Assembly: GCA_022600535.1 (NCBI GenBank)
Contig: JAHZKE010000060.1
Location: forward strand, 1-35,980
Direction of reading: 5' to 3'
Length of the DNA: 35,980 bases
Origin: Pseudomonadota bacterium
GTDB lineage: Bacteria > Pseudomonadota > Gammaproteobacteria > Tethybacterales > Persebacteraceae
Position numbers and translations under genes: made by a program. Each line of letters opens with the position of its first letter. Position 1 is the first letter of the stretch. This document shows positions 25,405 through 35,980 of the stretch, piece by piece. A model generated the notes under the pieces. That model saw nothing but the letters and a program-made list of their open reading frames with translations, did not search any database and was not told the DNA's origin.

Positions 25405-26895
25405 TTAAGATTGTGAGTGAATGCTAATGTGTCTCCCTGCCCCCGTCGGTGTGGCAAGGTCGGCATGGGCGGCGGCAATGGCTTTTACCCGTGTCAATAT
25501 GGCAGCGCTTGCCGGGGCGGCGCGTTCATTACTCACGTGCAGTAATAAATGTTCGGCAGTGGCGACAATCGTTTGTTCACGCCGCAAGGTATGAAAAATA
25601 TGCAGACGTTTTTCATCCGCCGCCAACAGTTGCGTATCGCAGTGGAGAATATCGCCCTGATAACTTTGCGCTAAATGACGTAAATGTGTTTCTACCGTAT
25701 AGTAACTACTGCCGCTGGCAATGTAATCACTATCAACGCCAATCGTGTGCAACAGCGCATCGGTGCAATCGCCAAACACTTGCAAGTAACGCGATTCAGT
25801 CGTATGTCCGTTATAGTCAATCCACGCTGCCGGTACTTGCGTTTGATGCAAGCACAGCGGGGCAGCAATCGCACTGTCGCTGTTGAGTGTCGGCGGGTGG
25901 GCATGGGTATAGCGATATTGCTCACTAACGGCAAGTGCGGCACCAACGCCGGTATCGCCAATATCAGCGCCGGCTAAACTACGCATCAGCGCCACTAAGC
26001 AATCATCGCGCCAGTGCATGAGTTCTCCAATGCTTTTCCCCGCGGCTTGTGCATCCGATTGTGCAACAATTTTATCCACCAACGTTTCATCCATCTCAGG
26101 CGTGTCCATTAATTTCGTCCACGGCAATTGAAGTGTAGGAGCAAACTGCTGCATAAAATGGCGCATGCCGCCTTCGCCGCCGCCTAAGCGGTAAGTTAAA
26201 AAAGGACCCATAAATGCCCAACGCAACCCGCACCCTAAGCGAATGGCATCGTCAATTTCGCTGGTGCTGGCAATATCGTCATGCACTAACCATAGTGCTT
26301 CGCGCCATAGGGCTTCCATTAAACGATCGGCGATAAAACCATCTATTTCTTTTTTCAACACCAACGGCAACATGCCGATTGTACGGTAAAAAGCAGCGGC
26401 GCGTTGTTTGCTGTCTTCACTGGTGGCATCGCCGCCGCAAATTTCTACCAACGGCAACAAATACACCGGTGTGAACGGGTGGGCAACACAAAAACGTTGC
26501 GGTTGTTTCAGCACTGATTGTAGACGTGAGGGCAACAAACCGGAAGTAGAAGAAGCGATAATCGTGGTATCGGCGAGGTGCGGTTCAATTTGTTTCAGTA
26601 CCTTTTGTTTCAGTTCCTCGCGCTCGGGTAAGCTTTCTTGCACCCAATCCGCAGTTTTCAGGGCGGCAAAAAATTCAACTTCGGTATGGACAACAGATAA
26701 ATGACCACGGGCAGCCGGCGGGGCGAGGGTGAGTTGCCGCCACGCCCGCTCTGCCGCCGCCATACTGTTGGCAACGGTTTCGGCAGTTTTTGGGTCGGGG
26801 TCGTAGACGGTAACATTAATACCATGGAGCAAATAGCGCGCCGCCCACCCGCTACCAATTAATCCACCTCCGATCGCGACCACTTGTTTAATCAT
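25405..26895 (-). CDS. lcdH: L-carnitine dehydrogenase fused to betainyl-CoA thioesterase
   Basis: Two enzymes in one chain. Residues 1 to about 315 are a 3-hydroxyacyl-CoA-dehydrogenase-like L-carnitine 3-dehydrogenase: NAD site AIGGGLIGSGWA, ESLPER, STSGLLPS, catalytic AHPFTPVYLLPLVE, DRLMEALWREALWL and GGEGGMRHF. These match known LcdH proteins closely. The last about 150 residues are a hot-dog thioesterase (WIDYNGHTTESRYLQVFGD), fitting hydrolysis of betainyl-CoA to glycine betaine. Such fusions are known in other proteobacteria. Two starts are possible: ATG 26919, two bases after the BKACE stop, and ATG 26895, which has AAAGAG eight bases upstream and an N-terminus like known LcdH; I chose the latter. 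It sits between the cleavage enzyme and the acyl-CoA dehydrogenase. Confidence 0.92.
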   Translation of the reverse strand: MIKQVVAIGGGLIGSGWAARYLLHGINVTVYDPDPKTAETVANSMAAAERAWRQLTLAPPAARGHLSVVHTEVEFFAALKTADWVQESLPEREELKQKVLKQIEPHLADTTIIASSTSGLLPSRLQSVLKQPQRFCVAHPFTPVYLLPLVEICGGDATSEDSKQRAAAFYRTIGMLPLVLKKEIDGFIADRLMEALWREALWLVHDDIASTSEIDDAIRLGCGLRWAFMGPFLTYRLGGGEGGMRHFMQQFAPTLQLPWTKLMDTPEMDETLVDKIVAQSDAQAAGKSIGELMHWRDDCLVALMRSLAGADIGDTGVGAALAVSEQYRYTHAHPPTLNSDSAIAAPLCLHQTQVPAAWIDYNGHTTESRYLQVFGDCTDALLHTIGVDSDYIASGSSYYTVETHLRHLAQSYQGDILHCDTQLLAADEKRLHIFHTLRREQTIVATAEHLLLHVSNERAAPASAAILTRVKAIAAAHADLATPTGAGRHISIHSQS

Positions 26896-26921
26896 GGAAG
26901 CATCTCTTTGCTCAATCATGG

Positions 26922-27818
26922 TTAATGGCGTTTGGGGAGGGCAAGCAACTGCCGCGTTTCCGCCGCCGTCATAATGCCGATGCCCATTTGCGTCAGTAGT
27001 GTTACTGCCCGCTCCACCAACTGGGCGTTAGTTGCCGGCACATTGCGCTCCAACCATAAATTATCTTCTAAACCAACACGGACATTACCACCGGCAAAAG
27101 CCGTTGCCGCCAACCACGGCATTTGCAAGCGACCAATAGAAAAAGAAGACCAAACCGTTTTCGGCGGTAAGCGGTGCACCATATTCATCAATAAATCTAA
27201 CTGTGCCGGCGCACCGTAGGGAATCCCCATACACAGTTGAATCAAAAACGGGCTTTCTAATTTATTATCGCGCACCATCTCGCGCACAAAAACCAACTGC
27301 CCGCTGTCAAATACTTCTAACTCGGGGCGCACTCCCAAGGCGCGCACCTGTGCTGCCATCTGATACAAAATAGAAGGCGTATTGACCATAATATAATCCC
27401 CCCCGGCGGCAAAGTTCATACTGCCGCAATCTAAGGTACAAATATCGGGGAGCAGTTCTTCGACATGGCGCAAGCGTTCTTTCGCCCCTGCCATATCGGT
27501 ACCCTCGGGGTTAGGTGGTAGCGGGTGTTCGCCGCTGGAAAGCACTAAATCGCCGCCCATCCCGGCGGTCAGATTAATCAACACATCGGTATTGACCGCA
27601 CGAATACGTTCCACCGTTTCGGCAAATAACTTCGGGTCACGACAACCTTGTCCGGTTTCCACATCGCGCACATGCAAGTGCACCACTGCGGCACCCGCGG
27701 CAGCGGCATCCAATGCAGCAGTGGCGATTTGCTCCGGCGTAACGGGCACATGCGGCGAGCGTTGGGTACTGTTTCCAGCACCGGTAACGGCGCAGGTAAT
27801 AAAAATTTTTTCTTTCAT
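26922..27818 (-). CDS. Beta-keto acid cleavage enzyme (BKACE, DUF849), probably 3-dehydrocarnitine cleavage
   Basis: BKACE enzymes condense a beta-keto acid with acetyl-CoA and split it into acetoacetate and a new CoA ester. Typical features are ITCAVTGAG at the N-terminus, the zinc-binding HLHVRD, NLTAGMGG, LDCGSMNFA, and NVRVGLEDN near the C-terminus. Length 298 aa. The directly following carnitine dehydrogenase/thioesterase indicates that 3-dehydrocarnitine is the substrate, giving betainyl-CoA for the thioesterase half. It is the first gene of the operon, with a candidate promoter about 50 bases upstream but no visible Shine-Dalgarno. Confidence 0.92.
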   Translation of the reverse strand: MKEKIFITCAVTGAGNSTQRSPHVPVTPEQIATAALDAAAAGAAVVHLHVRDVETGQGCRDPKLFAETVERIRAVNTDVLINLTAGMGGDLVLSSGEHPLPPNPEGTDMAGAKERLRHVEELLPDICTLDCGSMNFAAGGDYIMVNTPSILYQMAAQVRALGVRPELEVFDSGQLVFVREMVRDNKLESPFLIQLCMGIPYGAPAQLDLLMNMVHRLPPKTVWSSFSIGRLQMPWLAATAFAGGNVRVGLEDNLWLERNVPATNAQLVERAVTLLTQMGIGIMTAAETRQLLALPKRH

Positions 27819-27868
27819 AAAATTATAAAGTGGGGAAGAGAAGATTGGGTAAAGATTAATTTATAGCG

Positions 27869-27896
27869 ATTGTAATACATTTATTTATTTACGCAA
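27869..27896 (-). promoter_or_regulatory. Candidate promoter of the carnitine operon
   Basis: On the minus strand TTGCGT (27896-27891) and TACAAT (27874-27869) are 16 bases apart, matching four and five of six positions. Transcription would start near 27862, leaving about 45 bases before the BKACE ATG at 27818. A regulator-binding site could not be recognised, and no regulator gene is in the cluster. Confidence 0.4.
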
Positions 27897-27935
27897 TAGC
27901 GCACCGAATAACAGTGCATTCCGCTCGTAAAATTA

Positions 27936-27981
27936 AAATCTATAAAAGTTAAATTCCACGCCGAAAGGAGGGGAATTTAAC

Positions 27982-27983
<2 letters not shown>
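27936..27983 (-). terminator. Rho-independent terminator of the nusA-ligA operon
   Basis: A perfect 12-base-pair inverted repeat, AAGTTAAATTCC (27946-27957) and GGAATTTAACTT (27972-27983), has a 14-base loop. On the minus strand the second arm runs into TTTTATAG and further T-rich sequence. The first arm overlaps the ligA stop codon. The stem is AT-rich, so efficiency may be moderate. Confidence 0.7.
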
Positions 27984-31179
<3,196 letters not shown>

Positions 31180-31190
<11 letters not shown>

Positions 31191-31515
31191 CACCGGGAAT
31201 TGTTTCTAAAAACGTGCGTATTTTATCGGCAACCAGCCCTTCGGTATCATAGACAAAAAATAATTCAGGCGTTTTCCGCATGTTGAGTGCTGTCGTCAGT
31301 TGTCGGCGAAAGCGCCAAGCCAGTGCTTCTAATTTTTTTTGTGTGCGTTTGTTATCGTCACCAAGCGTTGTATAGACGACCGTTGCGGTGCTGAAATTGC
31401 GATTCAACGTGATGTGGCGCAGAGTAATCATCTCTTGTGCCAGCTCGGAAATAATAATTGGAGCGAGCGCCTCTAAGATCAGCGATTCAATACGGTAACG
31501 GCGTGGGTGGGGCAT
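31180..31515 (-). CDS. rbfA: Ribosome-binding factor A
   Basis: Small KH-fold protein that helps late 30S maturation and binds 16S rRNA. The 111-aa sequence opens with RRYRIESLILEALAPIIISEL and closes with the LNMRKTPELFFVYDT segment characteristic of RbfA. It lies 29 bases after infB and overlaps truB, all on the minus strand, in the conserved nusA-infB-rbfA-truB order. No clear Shine-Dalgarno was found. Confidence 0.94.
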
Positions 31516-31544
31516 GACAAATAATACACGATGTCAGGCGGGAG

Positions 31545-34259
31545 TTATAATTCGGGTGCGGTTTCGGTACGTTCTAGGGCTTCAATCACGTCGCCGACTT
31601 TAATATCGTTGAAACGGGAAATGCCAATCCCGCATTCACTGCCGGTGCGGATTTCCGCCGCTTGATTTTTGAAATGATAGAGCGAAGAAATGTTACCGGT
31701 ATAGACGGGAACGCCATCCCGCAACAAACGCACGGGTGCTTTCGCACGCACCACGCCTTCTTCTACCATGCAACCGGCGATATTGCCGATTTTAGTAATA
31801 TTGAAAACCGATTGCACTTTGGCAGTGCCGGTGATTGTTTCTTCTACAATCGGCGGCAGCAATCCTAATACCGCGGCGCGTACTTGTTCCACTAATTCGT
31901 AGACGACATTGCCGACAATAATTTTCACCCCGCGTGATTCGGCGATTTTGCGCGCACGGCTATCGGGACGGACATTAAAAGCAACAATCACGCCGTTGCC
32001 GGTTTGTGCCAGATAAATATCCGATTCCGTGACCGTGCCGACTGCCGAGTGAATAATTTTCACCCCGGCATTTTTACCGGCGATGGCGGTAAATGCCGCA
32101 ATCAATGCCTCCCGCGAACCTTCTACATCGGCTTTAACGACAACGTTTAATTCTTTCCATTCGTTAATGGTGTTGGCGGCATCTAACAGTAGCGTTGCTT
32201 TGTCTGTCGCGCTGCCTAAGGGCAAGCGGCGCGAGACCATTTTGTGCATCCGCACTTTTTCTTGGCGCATGTCGGCAACTTCACGGGCAACGCGTTCATC
32301 TTCAACCACAATCAATTCGGTACCCGCCTCAGGAATGCCAGGTAATCCTTGTATCTCTACCGGCATAGAAGGGGGAGCGGCTTCTAACTTGGGATTGGCA
32401 ATATCCCACATCGTGCGGATACGTCCGCTTTCGGTGCCGCATAAAAACGAATCGCCGCGCTTGAGCACCCCGCGGGTTACAATTAAAGTCGCCACAATAC
32501 CGCGCCCTTTATCTACCCGTGCTTCTACAATCACCCCGGCAGCGGGGACATCCATCGCCGCTTTCAATTCTAATAATTCGGTTTGCATTGCCAGCGCTTC
32601 TAACAATTTATCAACGCCCTCACCAGTAGCAGCAGAAACAGGAATGATAATGGTATCGCCGCCCCAATCCTCAGGCAAGACATCATGCGTAGAGAGTTCA
32701 CGTTTGACGCGTTCTAAATCCGCTTCGGGTTTGTCAATTTTATTGGCGGCAACAATCAGCGGCACCCCTGCCGATTTGGCATGATTAATCGCTTCAATTG
32801 TTTGCGGTTTAACGCCGTCATCCGCAGCGACTACCAGCACGACTAAATCGGTAATTTTCGCCCCGCGCGAACGCATTTGCGAAAACAACGCGTGCCCCGG
32901 GGTATCTAAAAAGGTCACCGGACCAATCGTCGTTTCCACGCGATAGGCACCGATATGTTGTGTAATCCCACCGGCTTCGCCGGAAGCAACCCGCGACTGA
33001 CGAATAAAATCTAACAACGACGTTTTACCGTGATCAACATGCCCCATGACTGTTACCACCGGTGCGCGCGGTTGTAAATCATTACCGACCACATCGCGTT
33101 TGAGTAACAGGGCTTCGCTATCGTCCACCAAGGCATCCACCGGAGTGTGCCCTAATTCTTCAACAATAATCCACGCCGTTTCTTTATCTAATAACTCATT
33201 TGCCGTGACCGACATCCCGTGTTCCATTAACTTGCGGATAATGACACCGGTTTTTAGAGCGGTTTCGTTGGCTAACTTTTCTACCGAAATCGCATCCGGT
33301 ATTTTAATTTCACGCACCACCGGTGCGGTGGGTTTTTGGAAAACATGTTGATTTTCGGAGGTCTTTTTACGGGCTTCCGAGCGGGAGATATTTTGTTTAT
33401 GTTTTCTCCGCCGGCTGTCCAGTGCTTTTTTATCTAACGTGAGTGTACCGCTTTTTGCTTTTTTGTTCGGCGTAGCAGTGCTTGCCGGTGTTTCCTTGGG
33501 GGCTTCTTCTTTTTTACGCTTGTTTTCTATGATGGCTTCTTTCAATAGCCGTTCTTTTTCTTCGCGCTGTTTTTTATGTTCTTCCTGTTTGTTGAGTAAT
33601 GCTTCCAAATGGTGCGGGACGGGCTTGGGTTTGTCGGCGACGGGAGCGACTTCACTACTTTCATTGTCTATTTGTTTTGTTTTAGTCGCGGGTTCGGCAG
33701 CTATTTTTTTAGCAGCGGCGGGCGTTGCTTTTTTTTCTTTCGTAGCGGGCTTGCTGGCAACAGTTTTTTTAGCGGCGGCGGCTTTCTTTACAGGGGTTGC
33801 TGGGGTTGGCTCTGGGATTGCCTCTGGCGTTTCTGCGCTGGGGGCTGTTTTTTTTATTTGGACTATTTTCTTAGAAGGAGCGGGTGTTGGTGTGGTGATT
33901 TTCGTGTCCGTAGACACGGCTGTCATCTTTGCGCTTCCTTTCTCTTCCGCTTTTTGCTGCACCAATTTATTAATAAACGAAATATTTCGCTCTGCACGGG
34001 CACGCTTAGGGCGTTCGGTTACTTCGGTACTACTGATTTTGCGCACGGAGCGGCTACTCACTGCACTCTCCGTGCCGGGTGCATGTTGTTTTTGTTGCTC
34101 ACGAAAGTGATCCGATAATTTTCTGATTTTATCGGCATCCAGTAACATCCCCTTCGTTACACGTGGGTAAAGCCCTAAATTAATCAGTGCTCTTTCTACA
34201 TTGCCTTCGTTCTGTTTTAACTGTTTCGCACAGTCCTTCAAAGTCAGTTTTCCCGCCAT
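31545..34259 (-). CDS. infB: Translation initiation factor IF-2
   Basis: GTPase that brings initiator fMet-tRNA to the ribosome. An N-terminal IF2_N domain ([12 protein letters not shown]) is followed by a long Lys/Ala/Pro-rich linker with AAAKKT-type repeats, a second IF2_N domain ([19 protein letters not shown]), the G domain with [10 protein letters not shown] (about residues 403-412), DTPGHALF and NKID, then domains II-IV. The track start at 34331 overlaps nusA; ATG 34259, four bases after the nusA stop, gives MAGKLTLKD and 904 aa, close to E. coli IF-2 (890). Internal starts for shorter IF-2 forms are possible but not tested. Confidence 0.96.
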   Translation of the reverse strand: MAGKLTLKDCAKQLKQNEGNVERALINLGLYPRVTKGMLLDADKIRKLSDHFREQQKQHAPGTESAVSSRSVRKISSTEVTERPKRARAERNISFINKLVQQKAEEKGSAKMTAVSTDTKITTPTPAPSKKIVQIKKTAPSAETPEAIPEPTPATPVKKAAAAKKTVASKPATKEKKATPAAAKKIAAEPATKTKQIDNESSEVAPVADKPKPVPHHLEALLNKQEEHKKQREEKERLLKEAIIENKRKKEEAPKETPASTATPNKKAKSGTLTLDKKALDSRRRKHKQNISRSEARKKTSENQHVFQKPTAPVVREIKIPDAISVEKLANETALKTGVIIRKLMEHGMSVTANELLDKETAWIIVEELGHTPVDALVDDSEALLLKRDVVGNDLQPRAPVVTVMGHVDHGKTSLLDFIRQSRVASGEAGGITQHIGAYRVETTIGPVTFLDTPGHALFSQMRSRGAKITDLVVLVVAADDGVKPQTIEAINHAKSAGVPLIVAANKIDKPEADLERVKRELSTHDVLPEDWGGDTIIIPVSAATGEGVDKLLEALAMQTELLELKAAMDVPAAGVIVEARVDKGRGIVATLIVTRGVLKRGDSFLCGTESGRIRTMWDIANPKLEAAPPSMPVEIQGLPGIPEAGTELIVVEDERVAREVADMRQEKVRMHKMVSRRLPLGSATDKATLLLDAANTINEWKELNVVVKADVEGSREALIAAFTAIAGKNAGVKIIHSAVGTVTESDIYLAQTGNGVIVAFNVRPDSRARKIAESRGVKIIVGNVVYELVEQVRAAVLGLLPPIVEETITGTAKVQSVFNITKIGNIAGCMVEEGVVRAKAPVRLLRDGVPVYTGNISSLYHFKNQAAEIRTGSECGIGISRFNDIKVGDVIEALERTETAPEL

Positions 34260-34263
34260 TGTG

Positions 34264-35832
34264 TTAGCTAGTTGCTCCCTCTGTTTCAGTTGCTTCTGGT
34301 TCTTCGTCCTCTTCCAGTAAGTTACGGGCACGCATAATCAATTCATTGGCGGTGTGGGCGGGGATCTCAACAATTTCTAATAATTCTTCAGAACTTAGAT
34401 CGGCTAAATCATCTAATGTCAAAATGCTTTCGGCAACTAAGTCATATAATAATTCTTCCGTAATACCTTCCATTTCAATGAGATGGATATCCACTAATTG
34501 CAATTTTTCTTGCAGTTCTTTGTCTTTTTCTTCTACCGCTTCTTTTGCCCGTTGTTGAATGGCGGCGACAATTTCTTCGGTGATTCCTTCAATTTCAATT
34601 AAATCATTGGTTTGGGCAAAGGCAACGTGTTCTAAAGTTTCAAACCCTTCGTCAAATAAAACGCGCGCTAATTCGGTATCTAAATTGAGGGTTTGTGCCA
34701 ACGCCTCGCTTTTTTTCGTCGCAATTCCTTCTTTTTCTTCTTGGTATTCAATCGGGGTGCACAAATTGAGCTGCCAACCGGTGAGTTCGGAAGCAAGCCG
34801 TACATTCGTGCCGTTTTTACCAATCGCTTGTGCCATTAAATCGGGCTCTACCAATACGTCCATGCGTTGCCGCTCGCTATCAATTTCAATCTTAGAAACC
34901 TCTGCCGGTGCCAGTGCATTTAATACATATTTAACCGGGTCTTCGTCCCATTGGATAATATCAATCCGTTCGCCGTTGAGTTCGTTCGTAACCACCTGCA
35001 CACGCGAGCCGCGAATCCCGACACAAGTGCCGACGGGGTCAACACGGGTATCGCTGGAGCGCACCGCGATTTTGGCACGATTCCCCGGGGAGCGCACCGC
35101 GGCGATAATTTCTAAAATTCCTTTTTCAATTTCGGGGACAACACGTTGAAACAAGCGCACTAAAAATTGCGGGCTGGTACGCGTTAAAATAATTTGTTGC
35201 CCGCGGGTTTCGGAAATCGTTTCTTTAATCAAAGCTTGTACGCGGTCGCCGACTTTTAAGGACTCCCGCGGGATCATTTCGCGTTTGGGTAAGCGGCAAT
35301 CTACATGCATCACTTCAACAACAGCATCGCCTTTTTCGCGCAAAATGCGGATAATCTGCCCGCTGATTAAATCTTCATCGCGTTCTAATAAATCGTTGAG
35401 CAGTTGGCGCCGCTCGGCTTCGCGCAAGCGGGAAAACAAATACTGCTTTGCCGAGAGCATGGAAACACGCAAATTAAAATGGATAGTTTCTAATGGTTCT
35501 TCAATAGTATCCCCGGGGTTGATACCATCGTCGCCGATTTTCTCACGCGCCTGTGATAAGAGCATTTCTTGCTCGGGATTTTCCATTTCTTCTTCATCTT
35601 CTTCTTCCAACACGCGCCAGCAGCGAAACCCTTCGGTCGCGCCAGTTTCTTTATCAATTTCAACGCGAAAATTAGCATCGCGAAACTCCGGCGCACTGCG
35701 GCGCAACGATTGCGCGAGTGATTCGGAGAAGATGTTGACCACTTCATCATAAGGAATATTGCGCTCGTTCGCAACCGAGTGCATATACATTAATAAGTCG
35801 TTATCGTTATTTTGGGGAGAAGAGGTGCTCAT
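34264..35832 (-). CDS. nusA: Transcription termination/antitermination protein NusA
   Basis: RNA-polymerase-binding factor controlling pausing, termination and antitermination. The N-terminal domain, an S1 domain (SGQIIRILREKGDAVVEV), two KH domains (VGTCVGIRGSRVQ and AIGKNGTNVRLAS) and two acidic C-terminal repeats with ATNDLIEIEGI-like and HLIEMEGITEEL segments are all present, the last being typical of gammaproteobacteria. Length 522 aa (E. coli 495), the extra residues including an acidic patch EEEDEEEMENPEQE in the N-terminal domain. An extended -10 promoter lies 50 bases upstream. The usual preceding gene, rimP, is not within the remaining 148 bases. Confidence 0.96.
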   Translation of the reverse strand: MSTSSPQNNDNDLLMYMHSVANERNIPYDEVVNIFSESLAQSLRRSAPEFRDANFRVEIDKETGATEGFRCWRVLEEEDEEEMENPEQEMLLSQAREKIGDDGINPGDTIEEPLETIHFNLRVSMLSAKQYLFSRLREAERRQLLNDLLERDEDLISGQIIRILREKGDAVVEVMHVDCRLPKREMIPRESLKVGDRVQALIKETISETRGQQIILTRTSPQFLVRLFQRVVPEIEKGILEIIAAVRSPGNRAKIAVRSSDTRVDPVGTCVGIRGSRVQVVTNELNGERIDIIQWDEDPVKYVLNALAPAEVSKIEIDSERQRMDVLVEPDLMAQAIGKNGTNVRLASELTGWQLNLCTPIEYQEEKEGIATKKSEALAQTLNLDTELARVLFDEGFETLEHVAFAQTNDLIEIEGITEEIVAAIQQRAKEAVEEKDKELQEKLQLVDIHLIEMEGITEELLYDLVAESILTLDDLADLSSEELLEIVEIPAHTANELIMRARNLLEEDEEPEATETEGATS

Positions 35833-35882
35833 GTGCTCAATAGAATGCCGGAATACGGGTAAGAAGATTAATTAAACAAGAA

Positions 35883-35891
35883 ATTATAGCA
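35883..35891 (-). promoter_or_regulatory. Extended -10 promoter of the nusA operon
   Basis: The minus strand reads TGCTATAAT, a perfect extended -10 element, ending 50 bases before the nusA ATG. No -35 match is needed or seen. Transcription would start near 35876 with a leader of about 44 bases. Confidence 0.6.
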
Positions 35892-35980
35892 TATTTAACG
35901 GCTATCCCCGCCCGTAATAGCGCGCTTCGCTCGTAGAATATAACCCTCCCCCGTGCACTAAACTAAAAACAAGTCGCTGG

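Noticed and set aside
27822-27827. Perfect TATAAT on the minus strand just before BKACE
   Set aside because: Only three bases separate it from the ATG, so transcription would begin inside the coding region; the upstream TTGCGT/TACAAT pair fits better.
32083-32784. 233-aa plus-strand ORF opposite the IF-2 G domain
   Set aside because: Shadow of a strongly conserved gene; Ser/Thr-rich with no domain.
33439-34118. Two overlapping plus-strand ORFs (223 and 169 aa) opposite infB
   Set aside because: They mirror the low-complexity Lys/Ala linker of IF-2, which keeps opposite frames open; no promoter or recognisable domain.
35833-35980. Possible tRNA or rimP end upstream of nusA
   Set aside because: No cloverleaf can be formed, and the few codons at the window edge on the minus strand are not recognisable.

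Overview
The window looks like chromosomal DNA of a gammaproteobacterium. It carries several gene orders typical of that class: an omega-like tail followed by spoT, birA-coaX, miaB-ybeZ-ybeY-corC-lnt, and nusA-infB-rbfA-truB. Other pointers are a class Ia ribonucleotide reductase with two ATP cones, NtrY/NtrX in place of NtrB/NtrC, and a lysine/alanine-rich histone-H1-like protein. I cannot name the genus. Genes for breaking down creatine and carnitine, both abundant in animal tissue, suggest contact with an animal host or animal-derived nutrients (inference). I see no tRNA, rRNA, CRISPR array, insertion sequence or prophage.

Layout. 1-2259 (+): the end of a small acidic-tailed protein, probably RpoZ, then spoT. 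2260-4074 (-): typA, meeting spoT stop to stop. 4193-5395 (+): creatinase, from a short divergent promoter region. 5579-10473 (+): nrdA, an orphan DNA methyltransferase overlapping nrdA, then nrdB. 10537-10908 (+): the histone-like protein, followed by a folded element and a very strong terminator. 11310-17000 (+): birA, coaX, a DUF4390 secreted protein, an NtrY-type kinase and an NtrX-type regulator whose ATPase domain has decayed. 17080-22148 (+): the RNA-processing and envelope operon miaB-phoH-ybeY-corC-lnt. 22156-27818 (-): a four-gene carnitine operon, read as beta-keto acid cleavage enzyme, carnitine dehydrogenase/thioesterase fusion, acyl-CoA dehydrogenase, ADP-forming acyl-CoA synthetase. 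27982-35832 (-): nusA-infB-rbfA-truB-ligA, ending in a terminator.

How the genes work together. The carnitine operon should oxidise L-carnitine to 3-dehydrocarnitine, split it with acetyl-CoA into betainyl-CoA and acetoacetate, and hydrolyse betainyl-CoA to glycine betaine. The two extra acyl-CoA genes suggest that a related acid such as gamma-butyrobetaine is also fed in. Creatinase makes sarcosine and urea, and betaine demethylation also leads to sarcosine, so both routes could converge on glycine. The least expected arrangement is the solitary adenine-type DNA methyltransferase embedded between the two ribonucleotide reductase genes, which would tie DNA methylation to dNTP supply. Many ORF-track starts were moved inward to ATG codons that fit homologues, operon junctions or ribosome binding sites better.
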